Assembly (NCBI RefSeq): GCF_023544465.1
Contig: NZ_JALPVL010000005.1
Location: 1 to 64,000 of the forward strand
DNA from: Paractinoplanes maris
Lineage (GTDB): Bacteria; Actinomycetota; Actinomycetes; Mycobacteriales; Micromonosporaceae
Reading direction: 5' to 3'
Length of the DNA: 64,000 nt
In this document: piece after piece, positions 50,540-58,057 of the stretch
Layout of the letters: each line of letters starts with the position of its first letter
How positions within the stretch are numbered: position 1 is the stretch's first letter
Made by a program: the position numbers and the translations under genes
Notes under the pieces: generated by a model
Seen by the model: the letters and a program-made list of their open reading frames with translations, nothing else
Told to the model about the DNA's origin: nothing
Databases searched by the model: none

Positions 50540-52249
50540 ATGGTGACAGCCCTCTCCCCGCAATATCGGGACTCGGCGCTGGCGGCACTGGCCGGCGCCG
50601 AGCTCGACGTCCTGGTGATCGGCGGCGGAGTGGTGGGAGCGGGGGCGGCGCTGGACGCCGTCACCCGCGGCCTCACCACCGGCCTGGTCGAGGCCCGTGA
50701 CCTCGCCTCCGGCACCTCCAGCCGCTCCAGCAAGCTGCTGCACGGCGGCCTGCGCTACCTCGAGATGCTCGACTTCGCCCTGGTCAAGGAGGCTCTGCAC
50801 GAACGCGATCTGATCGTGTCGCGCCTCGCGCCGCACCTGGCCCGGCCGCTGCGGTTCCTCTACCCGCTCAAGCACCGGGCGTGGGAACGGGCCTACGCGG
50901 GGGCGGGGGTGACGCTGTACGACACGATGGCGCTGGGCGGCGGCATGCCACGGCACCGGCAGCTGACCCGGACGGCGGCGCTGCGGGCCTGCCCGGCCCT
51001 GCGCAAGGACGCGCTGGTGGGCGCGATCCAGTACTACGACGCGCAGGTGGACGACGCCCGGCACACGATGTATCTGGCCCGGACGGCGGCGGCCTACGGG
51101 GCGCACGTGGCCTCGCGGACCGAGGTCGTCGGCTTCCTGCGCGAGGGTGAGCGGGTCACCGGCGTACGGGTGAAGGATCTGGAATTCGACCGGATCTTCG
51201 AGGTGCGGGCGCAACAGGTGATCAACGCGACCGGGGTGTGGACGGACGACACGCAGGCCCTGGTGGGCGAGCGGGGGCAGTTCCACGTGCGCGCCTCCAA
51301 GGGGATCCACCTGGTCGTGCCGCGCGACCGCATCCAGTCGACGACGGGGCTGATCCTGCGGACCGAGAAGAGCGTGCTCTTCGTGATCCCGTGGGGGCGG
51401 CACTGGATCGTCGGCACCACCGACACGGACTGGTCGCTGGACAAGGCGCACCCGGCGGCGTCCAGCACCGACATCGACTACCTGCTGGAGCATGTGAACA
51501 CGGTTCTGGCCCGGCCCCTTTCCCGTACGGATGTGCAGGGCGTCTATGCGGGGCTGCGGCCACTGTTGTCGGGTGAGTCGGAGGCGACCTCACAGTTGTC
51601 CCGGGAGCACATGGTCGGGAGCCCGGTGCCGGGGCTGGTCGTGGTGGCCGGCGGGAAGTACACGACGTACCGGGTGATGGCCCGGGACGCGGTGGACGCC
51701 TGCGTGCACGGGCTGGGCCGGTCGGTGCCGCCGTCGTGCACCGAGGAGGTGCCGTTGGTGGGGGCCGAAGGGTTCAAGGCACTGTGGAACCAGCGGCGTC
51801 TGCTGGCGGTGCGGTCCGGGCTGCACGTGGCGCGGGTGGAGCACCTGCTCGGGCGGTACGGATCGCTGGTCCACGAGATCCTCGACCTGATCGCCGCCTC
51901 CCCCGAGCTGAGCGAACCGCTGGGCGGAGCCGACGACTACCTGCGGGCCGAGATCGTCTACGCGGCCGGCAACGAAGGGGCGCGGCACCTGGAGGACGTG
52001 CTGACCCGGCGGACCCGGATCTCGATCGAGACCTTCGACCGGGGGGTGAACTGTGCCCAGGAGGCGGCCGAACTGATGGCCGGGGTTCTGGGGTGGACGC
52101 CGGAGCAGACGACTCGCGAGGTGGAGAACTACCGCATCCGGGTCGAGGCCGAGCGGGAGTCGCAGGAGCAGGTCGACGACGAGACGGCCGATGCCACGCG
52201 TCTCGGGGCCCCGGACGTCGTGCCGGTCACCGCCTCGGATGCCGCCTGA
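50540..52249 (+). CDS. glpD: Glycerol-3-phosphate dehydrogenase (FAD, GlpD/GlpA type)
   Basis: 569 residues: FAD-binding Rossmann motif LVIGGGVVGAGAALDA near the N-terminus, SSRSSKLLHGGLRYLE, and GRHWIVGTTDTDW, with the C-terminal DAO_C domain. It oxidises glycerol 3-phosphate to dihydroxyacetone phosphate with electrons to the quinone pool at the membrane face. It starts 3 bp after the second glpK, closing the glycerol operon. The last ~30 residues are acidic. Confidence 0.96.
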   Translation: MVTALSPQYRDSALAALAGAELDVLVIGGGVVGAGAALDAVTRGLTTGLVEARDLASGTSSRSSKLLHGGLRYLEMLDFALVKEALHERDLIVSRLAPHLARPLRFLYPLKHRAWERAYAGAGVTLYDTMALGGGMPRHRQLTRTAALRACPALRKDALVGAIQYYDAQVDDARHTMYLARTAAAYGAHVASRTEVVGFLREGERVTGVRVKDLEFDRIFEVRAQQVINATGVWTDDTQALVGERGQFHVRASKGIHLVVPRDRIQSTTGLILRTEKSVLFVIPWGRHWIVGTTDTDWSLDKAHPAASSTDIDYLLEHVNTVLARPLSRTDVQGVYAGLRPLLSGESEATSQLSREHMVGSPVPGLVVVAGGKYTTYRVMARDAVDACVHGLGRSVPPSCTEEVPLVGAEGFKALWNQRRLLAVRSGLHVARVEHLLGRYGSLVHEILDLIAASPELSEPLGGADDYLRAEIVYAAGNEGARHLEDVLTRRTRISIETFDRGVNCAQEAAELMAGVLGWTPEQTTREVENYRIRVEAERESQEQVDDETADATRLGAPDVVPVTASDAA

Positions 52250-52277
52250 TCCGGTTCCCCTCGGTGGGTGGGCAGGC

Positions 52278-52339
52278 AGGGCCTCGGGTCCTGCTTGCCC
52301 AGGCGAGCAGGGCCTCGGGTCCTGCTTGCCCAGGCGAGC
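52278..52339. repeat. 31-bp tandem direct repeat between glpD and tetR
   Basis: Two perfect 31-bp copies (52278-52308, 52309-52339) abut each other in the 90-bp gap between the convergent stops of glpD and the TetR gene. The second copy ends one base before the TetR stop. It has no coding role. Confidence 0.8.
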
Positions 52340-52340
52340 C

Positions 52341-52961
52341 TCAGCGTCCGGCGGAACCGACCGGCGGCCACGTCCGCAGGGCCATGTCGGCCACCAGGAG
52401 CAGGTCGTCCCGGGCGGCGCCGCCGGCGGCCTGGACGGCGATCCCGTTGCCCACGGTCATCAGGAAGCGGGCCAGCAGGGCGGGGTCGGCGCCGGGCGGC
52501 AGGTCGCCCTCGTCGACGGCCGCGGCGAATCGGCGTCGCAGGTGGGCGGTGCCCTCCTCACGCCAGGCGGCGAGGATGTCGCGGGCCTGGGCTCCCGTGT
52601 CGCCGGCGGCCAGGGAGCCCTGCACCCCGAGGCAGCCGGTGGGACAACCCGGCTGCGTGCTGGCGTGGACCGCGCCGTGCAGGAACGCGGTGGCCACCGC
52701 CCGGGCGGCCGGCTCCCTCAGCGCTCGGGCGAAATAGGACGCCGGGCCCTCGGTGTAACGCTCCAGCACCTTGCGGAACAGGTCCTCCTTGTTGCCGAAG
52801 GCCCGATACATGCTCGTGCGGGTGATGCCCATGGCGCCGGTCAGGTCGTCGAGGCTGGCGCCCTCGTAGCCCCGGGCCCAGAAGACCAGCACCGCTCGCT
52901 CGAGGGCCTCGTCGGCGTCGAATCCCCGGGGCCGGCCGATCGCCGTCTGCTTGCTCGTCAC
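52341..52961 (-). CDS. TetR-family transcriptional repressor
   Basis: 206 residues: a TetR helix-turn-helix (FDADEALERAVLVFWARGYEGASLDDLTGAMGITRTSMYRAFGNKEDLF) and a C-terminal ligand domain with PGCPTGCLGVQGSLA, which carries two Cys. It is divergent from a short-chain dehydrogenase, the usual target of such regulators. Two palindromic boxes with TCGGTA/TACCGA half-sites lie between them. The GTG start is exactly 6 bp behind TATGCT, so a leaderless mRNA is likely. Confidence 0.93.
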   Translation of the reverse strand: MTSKQTAIGRPRGFDADEALERAVLVFWARGYEGASLDDLTGAMGITRTSMYRAFGNKEDLFRKVLERYTEGPASYFARALREPAARAVATAFLHGAVHASTQPGCPTGCLGVQGSLAAGDTGAQARDILAAWREEGTAHLRRRFAAAVDEGDLPPGADPALLARFLMTVGNGIAVQAAGGAARDDLLLVADMALRTWPPVGSAGR

Positions 52962-52978
52962 CGCCTCAGCATACCCCT

Positions 52979-52988
52979 TCGGTACCGA
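52979..52988. promoter_or_regulatory. TCGGTACCGA palindrome, TetR box 1
   Basis: A perfect 10-bp palindrome just upstream of the tetR -10 region. It shares the TCGGTA half-site with the larger box at 53014. Confidence 0.5.
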
Positions 52989-53013
52989 TCGGATCCGAAC
53001 TGCTACGGTGGCA

Positions 53014-53035
53014 TTCGGTACTGACCGATACCGAA
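53014..53035. promoter_or_regulatory. TetR box 2 before the short-chain dehydrogenase
   Basis: TTCGGTA-N8-TACCGAA, a 22-bp perfect dyad, lies 19 bp before the SDR start. Size and place fit a TetR operator. Its 9-base context ACTTCGGTA (reverse strand) recurs at 8543. Confidence 0.6.
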
Positions 53036-53053
53036 GTTTGCGGAGGTAGCAGC

Positions 53054-53773
53054 ATGAGCAAAGTCGTTCTCGTCACCGGGGGGACCTCGGGCATCGGCCT
53101 GAGCCTGGCCGGGGCCTTCCTGGCCGACGGAGCATCCGTGGTGGTGTGCGGCCGATCCCGGACGGCCCTCGACCGTTTCCGCCAGGCGCATCCCCAGGCT
53201 CTCGCGGTCGAGGCCGACGTGACCGTCCCCGAGGCGCGAGCCGCCCTGCTGGACGCGATCACCGAGCGTTTCGGCCGGTTGGACGTGCTGGTCAACAACG
53301 CCGGCACGTTCGTCGAGCGGGACTTCGCCGCGGCCGGCGACGCCACCGCGGCCCTCGATCAGGAGATCGACCTGAACCTCACGGCCCCCATCAACCTGAC
53401 CGGCGAGGCGTTGCGGCGCTGGCCGGCCATGGACGCCATCGTCTTCGTGACGTCGGGCTTCGCCCTGGTCTCGCCCACCCGCGCCCCGACCTACGGCGCC
53501 GTCAAGGCCGGGCTGCACGGCTTCGCCGACGGCCTGCGCCGCCAGCTCGCACCGCGAGGCACGCATGTGCTCGAGGTGCTGCCACCGACCACCGACACTC
53601 CCATGAACGCCGGCACCACGAGGGCGAAGATGCCGCCGGCCGAGGTCGCGGCGGTCACCCTCAAGGCACTGCGGCAGCGCCGGGCGATGGCCCTGCCCGG
53701 TCAGACGAAACTGATGCCGGCCATGCTCCGGATCGCGCCGCACACCCTGGGCCGGATGGTTTCGAAGCTCTGA
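53054..53773 (+). CDS. Short-chain dehydrogenase/reductase
   Basis: 239 residues with the SDR hallmarks: TGGTSGIG (NAD(P) loop), NNAG, Ser in VTSGF and the YGAVK catalytic pair. The C-terminus ends in AMLRIAPHTLGRMVSKL. DltE-like NADP enzymes look similar. The GGAGGT site before the ATG is strong. It is very probably repressed by the divergent TetR protein. Substrate unknown; the TetR/SDR pair suggests an inducible detoxification step. Confidence 0.92.
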   Translation: MSKVVLVTGGTSGIGLSLAGAFLADGASVVVCGRSRTALDRFRQAHPQALAVEADVTVPEARAALLDAITERFGRLDVLVNNAGTFVERDFAAAGDATAALDQEIDLNLTAPINLTGEALRRWPAMDAIVFVTSGFALVSPTRAPTYGAVKAGLHGFADGLRRQLAPRGTHVLEVLPPTTDTPMNAGTTRAKMPPAEVAAVTLKALRQRRAMALPGQTKLMPAMLRIAPHTLGRMVSKL

Positions 53774-53863
53774 CCGCCGCACCTCCACCCGGCGCCGGTC
53801 GCCCATGATCGGGCTGCGTACTGTGGTGGCGGTCCAGGTCCGAACCGTCGATGGGTTGAGGCG

Positions 53864-55927
53864 ATGAAGAGCCCGCTGCGCCCGGGGGACCCGCCGTCGC
53901 TGGGCGGTTACCGGCTGCTGGGGCGGCTCGGCGAGGGCGGCATGGGGTCGGTCTTTCTCGGCCGGCGCGACGACGGGCCGCTGGTCGCGATCAAGATGAT
54001 CAAGCCGGAGTACGCGCAGGAGGAGGAGTTCCGCGGGCGGTTCCGCAGCGAGGTGCGGCGAGCCTGGCAGGTGCCGCCGTTCTGCACGGCCGCCGTTCTC
54101 GACGCGGACCCCGAGCACCCGACGCCCTACCTGGTGGTCGAGTACGTCGACGGCCCGAGCCTGGAAGAGGTGGTCTCGCGCGAGGGCCCGCTGACCGGGA
54201 GCCGTCTGCACAGTGTGGCGGTCGGCGTGGCCACCGCGCTGACCGCGATCCACGGGGCCGGCGTGATCCACCGGGACCTCAAACCGCAGAACGTGCTGTT
54301 CGCGTTGGGCACCCCCAAGGTCATCGACTTCGGGATCGCCCGCGCGCTCGACGTGACCAGTCAGCACACCCGTCCTGACCAGATGGTCGGGACGGTCGCC
54401 TACATGGCCCCGGAACGGTTCGACGGGGCGCACCGGGAGATCACGCCGGCGGCTGACGTGTTCGCGTGGGGGGCGGTCATCGCGTACGCCGGAACCGGGC
54501 GCACACCGTTCCGGGCCGACTCACCGGTGGCCACCGCCGCCCGGATCCTGACCCAGCCGCCGGACCTGACCGGGCTGACCGGCCCGCTGGCCGACCTGGT
54601 GGCGCTCACCCTGTCGAAGGACCCGGAGGACCGGCCGGCCGCGCACGAGCTGCTCACCCTGCTGCTGGCCCAGAACACCGGCCCGCAGGCGATCAGCCGT
54701 CCACCGTCGCTCGACCCGCGGCTGCGGAAGGCCGCGGAGGCGGCGCAGCTCTCCGGCCGCCACCTCTCCGGCGCCGGCGCGGTACCGGCCGTCGTGCCGG
54801 CCCGGCGGCGCCGCGCCCGGACGATCATCGCCGCGACCGCGGCGGCCACGCTGCTCATGGCCGGGATCGGTCTCTACAGCCGCGGCCGTCCGGAGGCTTC
54901 CGCGCAGACGCCCGCTGCCGCCCAGGCCACGATGCCGGTGCCGGGCGCGGTGCGCGGCGCGTGGGTGGTCGACGCCCTCGACCGGCGCGGGCAGTGGAAC
55001 GCCTCGACCGACGACTACGGCGGCCGTTGCTCGTTCAAGAACGGCCTGGCCATGACGACGCCCAGCTTCGCCATGGTGTGCCCCGGCACCGCCCAGACCT
55101 TCGCCGGCGACCAGGCGATCTCCGCCGTCGTGGCCGTCGACAACGCCCGATCCTGCGCGGAGATCCAGTTCCGCGCGGCCGGCGAAAGCTCGTACTGGCT
55201 CGACCTGTGCCCGCGGATCATCCGGCTCCGCCACGCGGGCACGCTGCGGACCACCACGCTCGGCTCGACTCAGAACGCCTCGTTCGCCCCCGGCAAGCGG
55301 CGAGCGGTCGTCCTGAGCGTGCGCGGTGAGACGGCATCGGTGGCGGTCGACGGCGCCGGCGTGCTGACCACGAAGCTGACCGATCCGAGCCTGCTGGCCG
55401 GCCGGGTGGCCTTCGGCGTCGGCCCGGTCGACGAGGCGAGAGACCAGGACGTACGGGCGGGGGCGGTCGTCACCCGGGCCGAGCTTAGGCCGCTCGGGGA
55501 CGCGCCCCCGTCCTCGGCCGGACCGGTGCCCCCGTTCACCGACGTCCGGCGGGGCACCACGAAGTCGATCGTCAAGGTCCACGGCTACTACCCGAAGACC
55601 AGATCGGTCGTCGTGGAACCGGTGCTGTTCATGACCGGTGACGAGTACTGCGCCCGGTTCCAGGTGAAGTCCACGGCCGACACCCCGTGCGAGCAGGCCT
55701 GGCTGACCGAGGACAGCCGCATGGTCGTGACCCTGCCGACCTCGGCCAAGCCCAAGCTGGCCAGCACGTTCGACGACCCCGGCCGCTGCGCCGGCGATCC
55801 GGTGACCGTCGGCACCTGCCCCATCACCGCCGACCGGCTGGCCGAACGCCTCGGCACCAACGGCCTGGTCGAGCTCACCACCACCAACGGCACCGTCACC
55901 GCGATGTCCGACGTCTACGTCCCTTGA
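53864..55927 (+). CDS. Serine/threonine protein kinase with extracytoplasmic sensor
   Basis: 687 residues. The kinase domain (about 15-285) has GEGGMGSV, Lys44, HRDLKPQNV (Asp138), DFG (155-157) and APERF, all active-site residues. A single membrane helix lies near 322-342. The outer part (about 345-687) contains a concanavalin/LamG-like domain with paired Cys, then a second Cys-rich region; no PASTA repeats are present. It should sense an outside ligand and phosphorylate cytosolic proteins. It is monocistronic. Confidence 0.93.
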   Translation: MKSPLRPGDPPSLGGYRLLGRLGEGGMGSVFLGRRDDGPLVAIKMIKPEYAQEEEFRGRFRSEVRRAWQVPPFCTAAVLDADPEHPTPYLVVEYVDGPSLEEVVSREGPLTGSRLHSVAVGVATALTAIHGAGVIHRDLKPQNVLFALGTPKVIDFGIARALDVTSQHTRPDQMVGTVAYMAPERFDGAHREITPAADVFAWGAVIAYAGTGRTPFRADSPVATAARILTQPPDLTGLTGPLADLVALTLSKDPEDRPAAHELLTLLLAQNTGPQAISRPPSLDPRLRKAAEAAQLSGRHLSGAGAVPAVVPARRRRARTIIAATAAATLLMAGIGLYSRGRPEASAQTPAAAQATMPVPGAVRGAWVVDALDRRGQWNASTDDYGGRCSFKNGLAMTTPSFAMVCPGTAQTFAGDQAISAVVAVDNARSCAEIQFRAAGESSYWLDLCPRIIRLRHAGTLRTTTLGSTQNASFAPGKRRAVVLSVRGETASVAVDGAGVLTTKLTDPSLLAGRVAFGVGPVDEARDQDVRAGAVVTRAELRPLGDAPPSSAGPVPPFTDVRRGTTKSIVKVHGYYPKTRSVVVEPVLFMTGDEYCARFQVKSTADTPCEQAWLTEDSRMVVTLPTSAKPKLASTFDDPGRCAGDPVTVGTCPITADRLAERLGTNGLVELTTTNGTVTAMSDVYVP

Positions 55928-55946
55928 GTTCCGGTCCGGCCGTCCC

Positions 55947-56291
55947 TCACCAGGTCGTTGAGTCGTCCGGGGTGGTCACCCACGGTGGCACCCGGTGGCG
56001 GGTCGAGGGGTGGAGACGGCCCGTCGGCTGATCCATCAGCCGGTCGGACAGGACGGGGTGCGTTCCCACCACGCGACTTGTGGTCCTGGGGTGAGGGGCG
56101 GCGGGCGAGGCCGGGCGGGGACGCGATTCGCGGTCCAGGGTTGCTCGGTGCGTGCCGCTCCTCAGCAGGCGATGCCTGATCTGACGCCACGGGGTGATCG
56201 CGAAGGCCGCGAAGGTGGTCACGCCGGCGAGCAAAGACATCATGACGAAGAGCATGAACAGACCGTAATTGCGCTTACCACCAACAGTCAC
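55947..56291 (-). CDS. Putative small membrane protein (unconfirmed)
   Basis: A 114-residue reading from GTG 56291 with GAGAGA upstream. It holds one clear membrane helix (about 10-33), then an Arg/Pro/Thr-rich tail. The upstream DNA is AT-richer than average and contains a 12-bp palindrome. No known family is recognised. The tail composition is poor, so only the first ~45 residues may be real, and it may be noncoding. It fills most of the 467-bp gap between the kinase and the arginase-like gene. Confidence 0.3.
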   Translation of the reverse strand: MTVGGKRNYGLFMLFVMMSLLAGVTTFAAFAITPWRQIRHRLLRSGTHRATLDRESRPRPASPAAPHPRTTSRVVGTHPVLSDRLMDQPTGRLHPSTRHRVPPWVTTPDDSTTW

Positions 56292-56302
56292 CGTTCTCTC
56301 AT

Positions 56303-56353
56303 ACGATGCATCGTGATGATCAGTTGACCGTCGGTCACCGGTCGTATTAATCA
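56303..56353 (+). promoter_or_regulatory. Palindrome and promoter elements in the 55.9-56.4 kb gap
   Basis: ACGATGCATCGT (56303-56314) is a perfect 12-bp palindrome. TTGACC (56324-56329) and TAATCA (56348-56353) with an 18-bp spacer could drive the arginase-like gene at 56395. Confidence 0.4.
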
Positions 56354-56394
56354 GATCGAGCGGGCCCGAGGCGGGCACGGCACACTGAGGAACT

Positions 56395-57216
56395 ATGTGG
56401 TTCCTGCTGGGTGCGCCCTGGGACTCGTCCGGATCCGGCCGGGGCGAGGCGAGGGCGCCGGACGCTCTGCGGTCGGCGGGGATCTCACGCCTGACCGAGG
56501 TCGATCGGGGCGATGCGGCGACCGTCATCACCTCGAGCGACCGGGATGAGGGCACCGGGGTGCGGGCGCTGCCCGAGACGATCAGCGCGGCGAGAGTGCT
56601 GGCGGCGGCCCTGCGGGAAGCCCGGGACGACCACCCCGGGCACCGGGCGCTGATTGTCGGCGGCGACTGCAGCGTGCTCCTGGGGATCTTCGCTCACCTG
56701 CGAGCCGCTGTCGGCGACGTGGGCCTGTGGATGGTCGACGGCCATCCCGACTATGTGGACCCGGCCGACTCCGACACCGGCGAGACGGCCGACTCGGAAC
56801 TGGCCGTGCTCACCGGTGACGGGCCGGCCGTCCTGACCGGCCTGGCCGGCACCACGCCGATGGTGCACCCCCGGCATGTCACCCTGATCGGCCACCGCAC
56901 CACCGGCCTCGACCCCGCCTCCGCGGCCGAACTGGCCCGGGTGCCGGGCGAGATGCTGACCGAGGTCGAGGCCGGTCTTCCGATGTGGCTGCACATCGAC
57001 GTCGACGTGCTCGACCCGTCGGTCATGCCGGCGGTCACCTACCCCCAGCCCGGCGGCCCGGACTTCGACGACCTCGAGTCCCTCCTGACCCCGCTGACCG
57101 CGTCACCGGCCCTGCTGGGCGTGAGCGTCGCCGACTACCGACCCGACCTCGACCCGGACGGCCACTGCGCCGCCGGGCTCGTCACGCTTCTGGAACGGCT
57201 CCTCGTTCGCGCTTGA
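56395..57216 (+). CDS. Arginase/agmatinase-family protein with Cys in place of a metal His
   Basis: 273 residues of the ureohydrolase fold. Metal motifs: GGDCS (Asp91, Cys92, where classic arginases have His), DGHPDYVD (Asp115, His117, Asp119), and HIDVDVLDPS (Asp pair). The late element SVADYRPDLDP is a variant of the usual region. Cys for the first His is seen in some actinomycete relatives, so a changed substrate or metal rather than loss of function is possible. It should hydrolyse a guanidino or amide compound. It converges on the LLM gene with a 35-bp 3' overlap. Confidence 0.88.
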   Translation: MWFLLGAPWDSSGSGRGEARAPDALRSAGISRLTEVDRGDAATVITSSDRDEGTGVRALPETISAARVLAAALREARDDHPGHRALIVGGDCSVLLGIFAHLRAAVGDVGLWMVDGHPDYVDPADSDTGETADSELAVLTGDGPAVLTGLAGTTPMVHPRHVTLIGHRTTGLDPASAAELARVPGEMLTEVEAGLPMWLHIDVDVLDPSVMPAVTYPQPGGPDFDDLESLLTPLTASPALLGVSVADYRPDLDPDGHCAAGLVTLLERLLVRA

Positions 57217-58057
57217 CCAGGTCTCGCACCGCGGGGGCGACCTCGGCGGCCAGCAGCTCGGCCTGCCGGTGGTCGTCGCCGCCCAGGATGAAGCCGCTGA
57301 TGCCGTGGTTGAGGGCAAGGTCGGCGAAGTAGTCGATCTGCTGGGCGGGCGGGCCGTCCACGCTCATGAAGTTCATCAGGCGGCGGATGCCGGCCGGGTC
57401 GCGGCCGGCCTCGCGGGCGGCCTCGTCGATGCGGGCGTTCATCCCGGGCAGCGAGGCGACGCCGTCGGGCAGGTAGGGCATCGACGGGAGCCAGCCGTCG
57501 CCCAGGCGGCCGGTCAGGGCCAGCATCCGGGGCTTGTAGGCGCCGATCCAGATGCCGATGTCGTGGGCCGGGCGCGGGCCGCGCTTGGCGCCGGCGACGG
57601 TGTAGTACTCGCCCCGGTGATCGACCCGCTCGCGGGTGCCGGTGTCCCACAGATCGCGGATGATCGGGATGGCTTCGGCCAGCGCGTCGATGCTCTGACC
57701 GGGGGTCAGGCGGCGTCCGCCCATCGCGGCCACGCCGTCGGGAAAGGCGCCCGAGCCCAGGCCGAGCTCGACCCGGCCGCCGCTCAGGATGTCCAGCGAC
57801 GCCGCGGCGCGGGCCAGCACAGCCGGTGGGCGCAGCGGCAGGTTGAGGACGTTGCCGGTCAGCGTGATCCGGGAGGTCTTGGCGGCCGCGTAGGCCATCA
57901 GCGTCCAGGTGTCGAGGAACGCCGGCTGGTAGGGGTGATCCTGGAACGTGACCAGGTCGAGGCCGGCCCGGTCGGCGGTCACCGCCAGGTCGACGGCCTG
58001 GGCGGCGGTCGGGGTCACGAACGTACCGAAAAGCAGGTCGCGCCCGTAGTCGGTCAT
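57182..58057 (-). CDS. LLM-class flavin-dependent oxidoreductase
   Basis: 291 residues of the bacterial-luciferase-like barrel: LDLVTFQDHPY near the N-terminus, ITLTGNVLNLPLRPP, LDILSGGRVELGLGSGAF and the GRLGDGWLPS element typical of F420/FMN-dependent LLM enzymes. A hydride-transfer or monooxygenase reaction on an unknown substrate is expected. The ATG overlaps the stop of the FAD oxidase gene (4-bp ATGA overlap), and GGTGGAG precedes it; the two form an operon controlled by the divergent MarR regulator. Confidence 0.92.
   Translation of the reverse strand: MTDYGRDLLFGTFVTPTAAQAVDLAVTADRAGLDLVTFQDHPYQPAFLDTWTLMAYAAAKTSRITLTGNVLNLPLRPPAVLARAAASLDILSGGRVELGLGSGAFPDGVAAMGGRRLTPGQSIDALAEAIPIIRDLWDTGTRERVDHRGEYYTVAGAKRGPRPAHDIGIWIGAYKPRMLALTGRLGDGWLPSMPYLPDGVASLPGMNARIDEAAREAGRDPAGIRRLMNFMSVDGPPAQQIDYFADLALNHGISGFILGGDDHRQAELLAAEVAPAVRDLVKRERGAVPEA

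Noticed and set aside
53004..53060. Riboswitch or attenuator before the SDR
   Set aside because: The inverted repeat is a compact 22-bp dyad next to a TetR gene, so an operator is the simpler reading.
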